A stretch of 64,000 bases of DNA from Auricularia sp. M13. Taxonomy: Eukaryota; Basidiomycota; Agaricomycetes; Auriculariales; Auriculariaceae. Location: NCBI GenBank assembly GCA_037042915.1, contig CM073200.1, positions 1,612,001-1,676,000 on the forward strand. Direction: 5' to 3'. Below, one piece after another: positions 54,431-64,000 of the stretch; position 1 is the first letter of the stretch, and each line of letters starts with the position of its first letter. The position numbers and the translations under genes were made by a program. The notes under the pieces are model-generated. The model saw nothing but the letters and a program-made list of their open reading frames with translations. It had not been told where the DNA came from and did no database searches.

Positions 54431-54692
54431 GTGAGTCAACGTGAGCCGACGTGAAGGCCCGTGCACCGACGTGAAGGTCCGTGAAGGCCCGAGTGTAAAT
54501 GTGAATCTCTGTGCGTCAGCGTGAATCGCCGTGAGCGCAGCTGTGAAATCACGTGAATCAGCTCCAAACGTGAATCTGCGTGCAGGAGGATAATGCACAG
54601 TCCACAAAGACGCAAGAACTTTCATCGGGACAAACAAACCAAGTCAAAGGTGATCCCCCAGCAATCTTCACGTTGGTTCACGTTCCTTCACA
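54431..54692. repeat. Short CGTGAA motifs, direct then inverted
   Basis: From 54431 to about 54585 the motif GTGA(A/G) preceded by C recurs about every 10-12 bp. At 54667-54692 the complement (TTCACGTTGGTTCACGTTCC) appears. The array lies just upstream of the MULE coding region and may be its subterminal repeat zone. Confidence 0.6.
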
Positions 54693-55169
54693 GCATATGG
54701 AGCTGATACCCCGCCACTGCCGGCTGCGACACGATGTCGAAGCACAATGGTGGCCGTCTTGCATGTATATTTCCTGTACCCTCCTCTTGAAGACCGCCTG
54801 AGATTGCACGAGCCGAGACGCACTGGACCTGTATCTCGCCTACTGATACATAAGGTACGGATGCTTTAACGTCATAGTGATTATGTGCTTATCAATGACG
54901 CAACGACACAACAGTAATCAATACACAGCCCGCAGCGTCACCATCCAGCCAGTTCAGCTTATCCACCATCGCATTTTTGGTAGAGGGAGCAGGAAATATA
55001 CCTCCAATAATGGAATGGGCATGAGTCTACGAAGGCACTTTCTCAGATTGACCCCCACCGCTGCAACGTCTCTTGATCGTTTGCACCGCACCGGAACAGT
55101 GAAATTGCCACATAAGACATTCGCTACATCCCTCCGGCCCCGTTTCTTTCCTCGACTCCTTTGCGTGCA
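54693..55169. other. Intergenic, nothing recognised
   Basis: 477 bp before the integrase-type gene; presumably its promoter. No termini recognised. Confidence 0.35.
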
Positions 55170-57022
55170 ATGGCCAGCCCGACCACCGCAGAGCTCTGTC
55201 GCCTGTATGAGGATCTGCGGCGCCGCGTCTCCGAGACCATCAATATCCCCTTGCGTGCAGCAGCCCTGCCTGGCGGCATCCCAGCGATCCGACGCCAGGT
55301 TATCGAGTTCACTTCGCTCTCCATTAATGTGAGATTCCTCGTCCTCCACCATGACCAACTAACTCACCGTGGCTTCATCCCAGAATCGACATGTATTTCC
55401 TCCCGAGCAGTACAACGTTATCGAGCAGTCACTGCAGGGCATGCTCAACGACCTCGACCACATTGGCGACCATGTGCATGATCCTCCCAACAATGTGCCT
55501 GCATCTGCACTCTACGCAGCTGCGCCGGAGGCACCTTCGGATGCTCGGCGTTGTGGACGGCCCACCCTAAATTTCGACCGGGACTATCTCTCCTTTTCAC
55601 TCTTGCACCGTTCTGGCACCTCGGTCGCCGCCACGCTTGGCTGCTCAGCGCGCACCATCCGCCGACGCCTGTTAGCTTACGGCCTCTCGCGTGCCTCAGC
55701 CCCCGTATTCAACTATGTTGATGGGCATCGGGTCCGCAACCCGCTCTCGCGCCACTCGACAAATTATGCACGGCTTCATAACGTTGAGCTGGATCAGGTC
55801 GTAGCTTCCATTCTCGAGGTGTACCCATCGTATGGCCGGCGCCTTGTGGTGGGCGCTGTTAGAACATTGGGACTCAAGGTTGCCAAGCTACGCATTATCG
55901 CTTCCATCCGTCGCGTGACCGAGAGGATGCGTCAGTTCCGCCCACCACCAGTCCAGCGACGCATATACCGAGTTGCAGGGCCCAACTCGATCTGGCACCA
56001 CGATGGCCAGCATGGTGCGTTTCGTTGCGCCTCTTCTGGATCTCGCTCATCCGCACTAGGTCTAATACGATGGAAGATTGTTATCCACGCGTTCATCGAT
56101 GGTTACTCGCGCTACATCCTCGGCATCCGCGCCAGCAACAACAACCGCAGCGCGACCGTCCGAGACCTCTTCCAGGAGTGCCGCCGTCGCACACGGGCTA
56201 CCCCTCACCGTTGTCGTGGCGACTGTGGCATGGAAAACTGCCTTGTTGCTGACCTCATGGCCGCTCTACGAGGGGTTGCTTCCTACCTCTGGGGAAGGTG
56301 TGTTGCGCATTCCGCTCTTGGAGCTGCGAGACTGATCGGGCTCCTTTAGGAGTGTAGATAACGTCCGTATCGAGCGTCTCTGGGTGGACGTTGTGCGCAA
56401 CCTTGTCAGCAAATGGTCCAACTTCTTTGCGGAACTGGAGCAGCACGACAGTCTTGACACCGGTAATCCCGCCCACATCTGGCTGCTCCATTGGCTCTTT
56501 CTCGACATTATCAACCGCGAGTTGAGCCAGTGGGCGGATGACTGGAACAACCACCCAATGGACATCGCCGTTGAGGATCGCCAGATCTCTGCGCATACCG
56601 CAGAGTCACCGTTGTCGATGTACATTAATGGCATGATTAGGAACGGCGTCCGGGGCTACGACATCGATCCCGAATCACTGGGTGTTGCTGAAGACCACCA
56701 GCTCGAGGCACCAGAGCCTGTCGACGACCTTGCTCGGTATGGCATTGACGAAGACGCACTCCAGCAGGACGATATCATCCGCTCCAACATCATGAACAAC
56801 GAACACGAGGCGAACGATACTCCCCATTTCGGCCCACACCGTCCCACGCGTTTCTCCCTCATAGATGTCCTTCCCCCAGATTGCCCGTTTGACGATGTTG
56901 CTATCCTTCACGATTTACATGCCCACCTTACCACGCACACAAACCTTGATTCCAACTCCATGGACGTTCGTCGGCACTGGTGGATTGTTGCGCTTCACTA
57001 TTGTCAACAACTCGACCCATGA
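55170..57022 (+). CDS. Integrase-core (DDE) transposase, intact, 566 aa
   Basis: Exons 55170-55328, 55384-56014, 56060-56297, 56350-57022; phases agree. The N-terminal third is helical, with a helix-turn-helix-like block (SVAATLGCSARTIRRRLLAYGLS). The retroviral-type integrase core follows: SIWHHDGQHG (first Asp), then HAFIDGYSRYILGIRASNNN, then GDCGMENCLVAD (second Asp), and after the last intron NVRIERLW (Glu). The C-terminal region (WADDWNNHP and beyond) is variable. Integrase-core proteins of this kind are widespread in agaricomycete genomes and presumably move a DNA element (family knowledge plus inference). Two convergent/divergent genes downstream may be from the same element. No frameshift or stop. 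Confidence 0.88.
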
Positions 57023-57117
57023 ATTCATGTATCATACTGTAATCAATACTCTCGAGTGTTTTTGGCTGTTTGTATAGTCTGAAACTATATTTAACCTGAT
57101 TAGAAAGACAAGCAATT

Positions 57118-57851
57118 CTAAGTGCTGTGGACAGAGTACTCGTCAAGACTGGGAAGAAAACTATCCCACATGGTTGCGGGCGCGAGAGTGTTAGGGAGAG
57201 GTGTATCCACGAAAAGGTTATGCATCTCGTCCTTATTCATCGTAACGACCATGGTCTTCATCGCTGAAAAGAATCGTGCGAGCTCTGCATCCGACTTCGC
57301 AAACCAATGCTCCCAACTGATGGGCAGGATGCAGCGTCGGCCAACTACCAGACCGCGAACTTCGAACACGTTCTCCGGGCGACGCAGCTAAGGAGAATCA
57401 CAGGTTAGCTCAAGTCGCGACCTCGTGAATCTTTATACGTACATTCTCAGCTGGGAGTGGGTATTTGTAGAGGTTGGTCTCCAGGATCGCATAAACTGGG
57501 CAACCTGGAAGGTCGTCCGGGGTTGCGAGGCGAGCATGGGCTGGAACATTGCCCGATGCCTCAAGCTTTATCTACAGCAGACTCTCTGTTAGTTACTTCC
57601 AATCTGTACAGGTGTGTCACTCTCACATGCTTAATGACCGCGAAGAGCCGGACAACCTTCATCCAAGGTACAAAGCGGACCATTGTGCCCGTGCAGTAGC
57701 GTTCGCCGCCGTCGCCTGGCTGCCGAACACGAGGAGGAACAAGGGGCTTGGTGATGGTGCTTGTGAGACTCTGAGATGGCTGACAGTCATCGACTGGGAG
57801 CGGCGGGGGGCTACTGGGCATGTCTCCGTACACAGAGGGGGGGAAAGACAT
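57118..57851 (-). CDS. 205-aa protein of unknown function, possibly transposon-encoded
   Basis: Minus-strand exons 57851-57627, 57565-57443, 57387-57118 (618 nt), all with clean GT-AG borders. Start MSFPPSVYGDMPSSP. The protein has a Pro-rich N-terminus, a middle with CTGTMVRFVPWMKV and PGCPVYAILETNLYKYP, and a C-terminal domain (VRGLVVGRRCILPISWEHW, FFSAMKTMVVTMNKDE). I recognise no family. It is convergent with the integrase gene (stop codons 96 bp apart) and divergent from the 522-aa gene (start codons 152 bp apart). Confidence 0.65.
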
Positions 57852-58002
57852 GGCAGCAAGATGCTCATTTCGTGGGGTGTTCCCCTTATGTATCTGCTGT
57901 GCCAGTTGCAGCATGGTACATCAGGGCCCCAGATTTATATCTTGCCCCTGTGATATCGCAGACCCCCGAGACGCAACCCACCTTGGCTCTCCCCAATCCT
58001 TC

Positions 58003-59619
58003 ATGCCACCACGAAGGGAATACCCTCCTGCGAGTCGCCACAGTGTTCGCATCGCTGCCAAACTCGATACCATGGCTCGCGGCTCGCAAGGCGCAGAGAA
58101 TATGCAGGACGGGCAATCTCCTCCCTCCGAGCCGGCACCTCCTCCCACACCGTACGCTGGCCAGTCTCGTGGCCTTGACCATGGGCCTGATGTATCTACC
58201 AGCCACGTTGAAAGCGAGCCTACTCATCCCGTCAACATCCCGGAGACAGAATCTGCAGTTGCATGTGAGTACGTCGGCCATGCCTGCGTTTAGCCTCTGA
58301 CTGTCTCTCTAGTCCCACATGCTCAGGTGCAACCAACCCTTATACATGCGTTGCAGGCCAGAGACCAGCCCTTGCCGCTGCCCGTCCCTTCCTCTTCAAC
58401 TCATCCACTGGCTGTGCCCCTCGGCGACAACCCTGTCCACCCCAATGCTCATGTAGATCACGTCTTAGTCTTACTTGCCTGGTTTCTCCTTCCTTCTGGT
58501 CCATCTAGGCAGCTCATCCAGGTCCCCGTTCGTCTATCTCAATTCCCTCACCTTCGCGTAAATGTTCGTGATGTCATTCGTCTCATCATGCATAGGATGC
58601 CCTCGCACCCCTTTACACTATTGTTCACCTCGCTTTCAAACCAGCCTTTACATATCCGATTTATGCCTCGCCCATCGGTCGCCGTGCTCCGTTCAGACCT
58701 CGAGTCGTTCGTACCTTTGGCCATTGCACAGCCACCCTTTCCTGGCGCAGACGGAGAGGCCATATGGATTCACTTGACTGAGCAGCTCCGTCCACCAGAA
58801 CTCTTAGCTTACTTAATGCAACGCCGGCAGACCCCTGCAGGCACATATGTCCTTCTTCTTTCCTTTCAGACTGCTCTCCCGTTGTCCGCTCCGCAACCCT
58901 TGCCAGGCGTCCCCCCACCCACACCCCACCCGATAGATGATGCTCATCAAAATGATTTACAGGAACTCACTCCTTCGCCGAGCCCCCCGCCCAGTGTTGC
59001 CGATTCAACCGAGCACGCTGTTGCTCCATCGCCTTCCCTTGGCCTTATCGTGCTCCCACCAGCCCCATCCCCTGCTCCCCAATCCACCACGCTCCCACCT
59101 TTGGCCACCAAAGAGCAATTGCAGGATGCCATCAACACCGCCTTTCCAGACCTTGCACTTCGTCTCCGCAACATCACTGACGCAAAAGGCGTGGGCTCGG
59201 AAAACACTCACCATAAGTACTGTGCAGCGCGCGATCTCCTTCAGATGCTCGACCTTCCAATCTCAGCATCGGGAAAACACGCCACAGAGGTGTTCGACAT
59301 TCGCATCCGACCTGCGTCACCTGATCGCGAAGTTGTGCGCTTCAGGGTCACTATGCCTGTTGTCCTCAGTCTTGCAAAGTACAAGGCTCCTCGTACATTC
59401 GATAATCACCAATCGACGTTTGGCCAGGTCCAGCGGTACTACAAGTCGCACTGCAGCGCCGGCGCTCGGCGCGATGTCTGGCCTTCTTTGCCCGACGACA
59501 TTATCAACATCCTGCGTGATGTCGTCGTATTCGTTGAACAGGGTGCTGCGGCTGCATCCGGAGGCTACGAGGACTGGAAGAGGAACAACAAGGTGCTCAA
59601 TGATTACTTCAAAAGGTGA
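58003..59619 (+). CDS. 522-aa Pro-rich protein of unknown function, possibly transposon-encoded
   Basis: Exons 58003-58264 and 58313-59619 give 522 aa. A Ser/Pro-rich N-terminus is followed by a compact block (PIQVPVRLSQFPHLRVNVRD-like) and a long Pro/Ser linker. The C-terminal domain (KEQLQDAINTAFPDLALRL, THHKYCAARDLLQMLDLPI, DDIINILRDVVVFVEQG) looks helical and globular. I recognise no family. The compact C-terminal domain could bind DNA or protein; this is only a guess. It is followed 191 bp later by a strong hairpin. Confidence 0.65.
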
Positions 59620-59810
59620 AGCGACTGTCTTTCCACAATCACCGTCGCTCATGGCCGCCCTCAGGAATTAGTTTTTGAACTTTCTACGCGCTGAGAAACA
59701 CGCTGCAATCGTTTTCACATCTCTCTGCCACCAATACTACGCTCTTTTCAATGTCATTATGCCCATATTGTCTCTATGTCTGTGAATATTTCAACTTTGG
59801 TCCGAAGCCT

Positions 59811-59868
59811 GTGGCTGTGTTGCGTTCTGTCAGGTCTGCGGAAACCTGACAGAACGCAACACAGCCAC
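59811..59868. repeat. Perfect 25-bp hairpin with 8-nt loop
   Basis: Arms start GTGGCTGTGTTGCGTTCTGT and are exact complements over 25 bp around CTGCGGAA. It stands alone 191 bp after the stop of the 522-aa gene. It could be a transposon end, a solo fold-back element or a transcript structure. Confidence 0.85.
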
Positions 59869-61789
59869 ATTCCATATTAGAATTGTGCCTCTCCCGTCCT
59901 GTTGTGCGGTTTGAGGCACATCAAGTTCATCACCCAAAGACATACACACCAGCAATTAGATGCCTATCTATTGTAGCACGAGAACATGCCAGTGAACTGA
60001 ATATGAGTGATACTAAAAGTATGGTACCTGTGGCGTGCAGCAAAGTAGTTGAAATAAATGGGCAGAATCGAAAGGACCAGGAAAATGACGGAGTGCAATC
60101 ACATTCTATTTAAGGCGTTCAAGGCCGTCCTCTTCTTTGCGAGGAGTTGTTGAGGCGATCTGGACAAGAGTTGACCGCGAGGGGGTCCGACCAAGAGCAT
60201 GCACTTTGACTGACCTTTAATATACATAACGTGAGTCAGAGTAATGCTGCACAAACATCATTTGGAAGCAGCGCTGGTTGGGCCTGGAAATGGTTCTACT
60301 AGCAATTCAGAAAACACTTTGTCTTCAGGAATTTGAAGATTTTCTGCCTCAAACAGGTCGCAATGTATATTGGGCACTTTTCCAATGAGATACTACAGCA
60401 GGGGCGCTGTTTTATTGCCCACGAGCATTGATACACTGTCCGCACGTGTAGGAGCCGCGGAGAAACGCGCATGCAAACTCCGCTCATTGTAGTCTAACTC
60501 GCCCAGAACACGTCCATGCTGGCCGACGCCTGCGTCTCATTGATGTCGCATACTGTGCATGCAACACAACATATTGTAGTCCATTTGAAATGCTAGAATT
60601 GGCCAAGAATTCCGCGTATAGGGCAAGATCTGCATAAGCAGCAAGCAACACATCTTTAGCGCGTTGCTCAGCTTCCTCCTGGTTTTTCGTCTTGCAGCCA
60701 TCAATTTACAGCTGATAATGCATCACGGAAGGTGCGTTTGAGTTGCCCAATGCGATTGTGCAGTGCTCGATTCCCAGGTGCGTTTTCCGTGTCCAGAGGG
60801 GATGGGGGTAAGTATCCCCTCTGCACGCTGGATGCACAGCAAGAGCTTAATTGCATGCAGATCACATGGTTACTGAATGGCTGCAAGGCGCGAAATTGCT
60901 GCCCGGGCATTGGGGTTGTCCTCGGCTGGCTAAAAACACCTGCATCACACAGTCACCCTCGGTGTTGTGACACCTTGCACTTCCCATGGGCATCACATCG
61001 TACGATGCTCTGTGCTTGCGTCAGCCTGCGCAGTCAGAACAGAAACCGCTGGCACTGGGCAGGAGGTCACGCTGCGAGGGTTTAAAGGGGGGCACGGAAG
61101 CGGGTCAAGCTCACCATCAGGCTTTCCTCCTTCTTCCTCTTGCTCTCCTCCTCCTCTTTCTCACCCTCTCGTCCTCGTCGTCTCTGACGTCGGCCGCACG
61201 GCGTACACTATTGTTGCTCGCCGACTCGACCGTTCAGCGCTCAACTTGCACCGTGACCTTTGTGCTGGTGCGTACGCCGAGTCCGAGTCTCCCACTCGAT
61301 ATTGCATGTCTGATAGTCGAATCTACTGAGTTTTCCTCTATTCGTGCACCATTGCTGCGGCCCACTTTCAGCTACGCGTGAGTACCATTATTTATGAAAT
61401 CTGACCTGTTTTGTGTCGCGCACAGTTCCTGACTCGTACAACGGCTTCAAGATTCCGCACAGGCGCTCGCAGCTAACTCGGCTCGATGATAGCTGTCGAT
61501 GGGTATGTATTTTACCGCTGTTCGAGCACTCTGTGTTTACTCACGAGTTGAATTTGTGAAACAGCTTCAAACAATGCTCGCGCCCGCGCTCAGAGGCCTC
61601 GCCCGTGCAAATAATATGATCCAATATTAATACTGCGTATGTATGCTACGTCTCCCCTCCCATCGTTAAACCTCAGGCGCAGACCATCTGACGCTGCCTG
61701 CAGCTCGGTTTCCCTTCGGCACACTTTGCTCGCGATCTCGACGGCCGGGTTCACACGCGCAAAGCCACGTCGCGAGGAGGTGTCTGGCA
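59869..61789. other. No gene recognised
   Basis: About 1.9 kb with short frames only. A 131-codon frame at 60986-61381 contains a hydrophobic run but lacks a convincing start and any conserved motif. Confidence 0.4.
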
Positions 61790-62480
61790 TCCACGGCAAG
61801 CTCCTCCGAGCGGGGAAAGCGGTCTGCGGACGGTCGACAACGCGCCTGCGCGAGACGGCCGACCTCGCGCAGACGTCCTCGAGCTGATCCGCAGACCGCC
61901 GCGCGCGCATTTGATACGAATTGAGGTCCCCATGCACCAGCCCACGTGCGGAAGCTGTACCATATCAGTGCGCAGGACGCCGACTTAGTTTGTGCAGCGG
62001 GCACACCAACGGGCACCGCTCTCGGTGCGCGTTGGTGTTCCGTCATTCCGCGCTGATATTTAGGCTCGCGGACGTCAGGTCAAACACCTGTGACCGCCCC
62101 GAGGAGATTGAGCGCGAATTGCGGGAGATCGCGCACCAGTCTGCGCGAGACGCCCGACCTCGCGCAGACGTCCCCCGTCCACCCACCCCGCAGCTCGCTG
62201 CTTCCGAATTTGGCTGAGTCAGAGGCCACTATGCACCAGCCAGCGCGCGGAAGCCGTGCCGTGTCGTCCTGCGAAGCGGCAACACAATTTGTGCGACGGG
62301 GACGACAACGAGCACCACTCTCGGTGCGCTTGTTATTCCGTCATTTTGCGCTGATGTTCACGCTCGCGGATGCCAGGTCCAACACCCACGAACGCGCCGA
62401 GGCGTTTGGTGGCGAGTTGCGGAAGATCGAGGACGCGTCTGAGCGAGACGGCCGACCTCGCACAGACGTCTCCAATGCGA
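61790..62480 (+). repeat. Degenerate tandem repeat, three copies of about 297 bp
   Basis: The phrase CGAGACGG/CCCGACCTCGC(G/A)CAGACGTC occurs with GACCTCGC starting at 61861, 62156 and 62455, spacings of 295 and 299 bp. Copies 2 and 3 also share the upstream block from GCACCAGCC through CTCTCGGTGCGC to CTCGCGGATGCCAGGTC. Copy 1 is recognisable only in its 3' part. GC-rich and non-coding as far as can be seen. Confidence 0.8.
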
Positions 62481-64000
62481 GCCGCTGCGTGAGACCTGCG
62501 TATTCTGCGCGGCCATAGGCCCCACTGACGCTGCCTGCCCGCGGAAACAGCGTCTTATCGACGCGCGAGGCGTCGATTTCGTGCGAGTGCCCCGGGAGCA
62601 TCCATCCGCGCGCCCGAACAAGGGCTCGTTGTCGCGCGATTCTGCACACAGGATCGAGCTCGGGGACTTTGGTCCCAACACCCGCGCCAGCCTGGAACGC
62701 GGGCAGCACGCAGGAGGCGAGGTACGTCCCCGGCTGGTTCGCACGACCACCGAGTTCGGCTCACACACACCCCCGGAGATGCTCGACGCGCGTCCTGCTG
62801 GGCGTCTCGCACGCAGTCGGTCTCGCGCGACCGAATCTTGCTGCGAGTCGCGTGCGGGGCGCCGCGGTTCGGTCAGAATGCCCTTTGGGCGACCGAACGC
62901 ATTCGGACACGCCTGCAGCAAGGACCTTGGGCGCGCAATATCACGGCCGCAGGACATGCCCGTGGACAATTTGAGCGGCGTGCAGGTGTTGGAGAATGTG
63001 GGGGACGATGTGCGGGGGATATACGTACTGATTCCACACATTGTCAATAAACCTCGATTGTTGCACCTCCTCCGAGTCGCGCGTGCGTCTGCGACACCAT
63101 GTGTGTTGAATGCAAGGGTATATCAGCCGCGGTCGTCGCTGGCGATGGGAAAGAAATGCAAAACGTACCTTTGACCAAGTTGTACAATCAAACGCGTGCA
63201 TGTCCTATTGCACGACGTTTGATGCGTGCTGCTTGGTCAAACAGGCCTGGAAGACCTGTGTAGCATTACAATCGAGTGTCAGCACACGGAATAGAGTTAG
63301 AAACGCAGTACTTACCGCATAGGCTGCCGGGGAACGGCAAACAGATAGATTGCAAGTCGGACGAGGCAGCGCCGATGGACGTTTCCTAAATGCATTCTAG
63401 GAGATGATGATGTATCAGCGGCATTAACGCGATAGATAAAGATAGAAAACTTACCGTCGATGTCGAGGGGACGGCGTCGACGACCGATGTTGGATGGAGG
63501 TCGGCGGCGAGATGCGCAGAGCCTGCACTGCAGTCGTCCTGCGCATGCCGACCAGCAACCGTGAGCTCAGCGAGAAGGCAGCAGCACGTAGTACTGCACC
63601 TTCATACGCGGCGTCGACAAGGCGGATGAACCAAATGACGAGGCAGAGCCGACGGACGACTGCGATGCTCTGCTGCGAGTATCAAAGTCCTCCGAGAAGT
63701 TCGGTCCTTTGGGACCTGGGTGTCTCTACAGGCCAGCAGTGCAGACCCTGCCGTTGGCGGTTTTCTGGACGGTGACGATGGTGATGGCTACAGGAATCTA
63801 ATCGGGTCGTTTGCATTGGCGCAACTGTGAGCGTTTGAGACGGGTGCAATAGCAACCTCTCACCCGAACGCTCACCATCCCCAAACAAATGACCCAGAGT
63901 CGTCAACAGTCAAGGCACAAGAAAATCAAGTCCTTGCACTACTTACTACGTGTATATTCTGCTCATAGGTATGCTGGTTGAATCCTGGCGCTGCGCTTTT
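62481..64000. other. No gene recognised
   Basis: GC-rich up to about 62950, then more balanced. Open frames up to 229 codons exist on both strands in the GC-rich part, but none has motifs or intron support. Confidence 0.4.

Noticed and set aside
62090-63174. Long frames on both strands in the right-hand GC-rich region
   Set aside because: They run across a degenerate tandem repeat and carry no conserved motif.
1-64000. CRISPR arrays, riboswitches, bacterial operons, rRNA or tRNA genes
   Set aside because: Spliceosomal introns and fungal gene families show this is fungal nuclear DNA. No repeat-spacer array was seen, and no convincing tRNA or rRNA sequence was noticed by eye; a tRNA scan would be needed to exclude isolated tRNAs.

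Overview
The window looks like nuclear DNA of an agaricomycete (mushroom-forming) basidiomycete. Its genes are split by many GT-AG introns of about 44-60 nt, there are no operons, and the mobile DNA is of fungal types (Tad1-like LINE, Ty1/copia, DUF659/hAT, GCM-type MULE, integrase-core DNA element). It also carries Ste20- and Tel1-type genes, UstYa-like (DUF3328) proteins and basidiomycete-type 7-TM proteins. All calls rest on reading the sequence; no database search was run.

Layout. 1-8449: a long LINE retrotransposon running in from the left edge (zinc-knuckle ORF1; ORF2 with endonuclease, reverse transcriptase and RNase H-like regions; 34-A tail). 9114-12086: a 17-exon secreted serine carboxypeptidase. 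12370-13149 (-) and 15681-16457 (+): an inverted pair of 185-aa secreted/membrane paralogs with identical exon lengths. 17905-21040: the N-terminal part of a Tel1/ATM-like gene, without its kinase, abutting a truncated hAT (DUF659) transposase (21041-22580). 22662-24442 (-): a 7-TM gene split in an exon by a 474-bp TA-target MITE.

25020-33802 is a compact block of small-molecule/peptide-type genes: two alpha/beta hydrolases, a membrane-anchored protein of unknown function, two UstYa-like proteins, a GNAT acetyltransferase, and two tandemly duplicated 43-48-aa secreted peptides that share a leader and a C-terminal EDCF but differ in the middle. A hAT-type MITE with perfect 62-bp inverted repeats lies between the peptide genes. 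UstYa-like enzymes modify ribosomal peptides in fungi, so this block is the best candidate for an undescribed peptide system, although no functional link is shown.

34349-35391 is another non-autonomous DNA element. 36436-39847 is a Ste20/PAK kinase with a 1.55-kb intron and a likely one-base frameshift. It is followed by an F-box gene, a decayed duplicate of the kinase fragment, a frameshifted second 7-TM gene and an F-box/LRR-like fragment. 45164-54369 (-) is a MULE transposase with a GCM-type zinc finger and a C-terminal ubiquitin-protease-like region; a copia element with identical LTRs (48870-54078) is inserted in its coding sequence. 55170-59619 holds three intact-looking genes that may belong to one DNA transposon (integrase-core protein plus two unknowns). 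59620-64000 has no recognisable gene, only a hairpin and three copies of a 297-bp tandem repeat.
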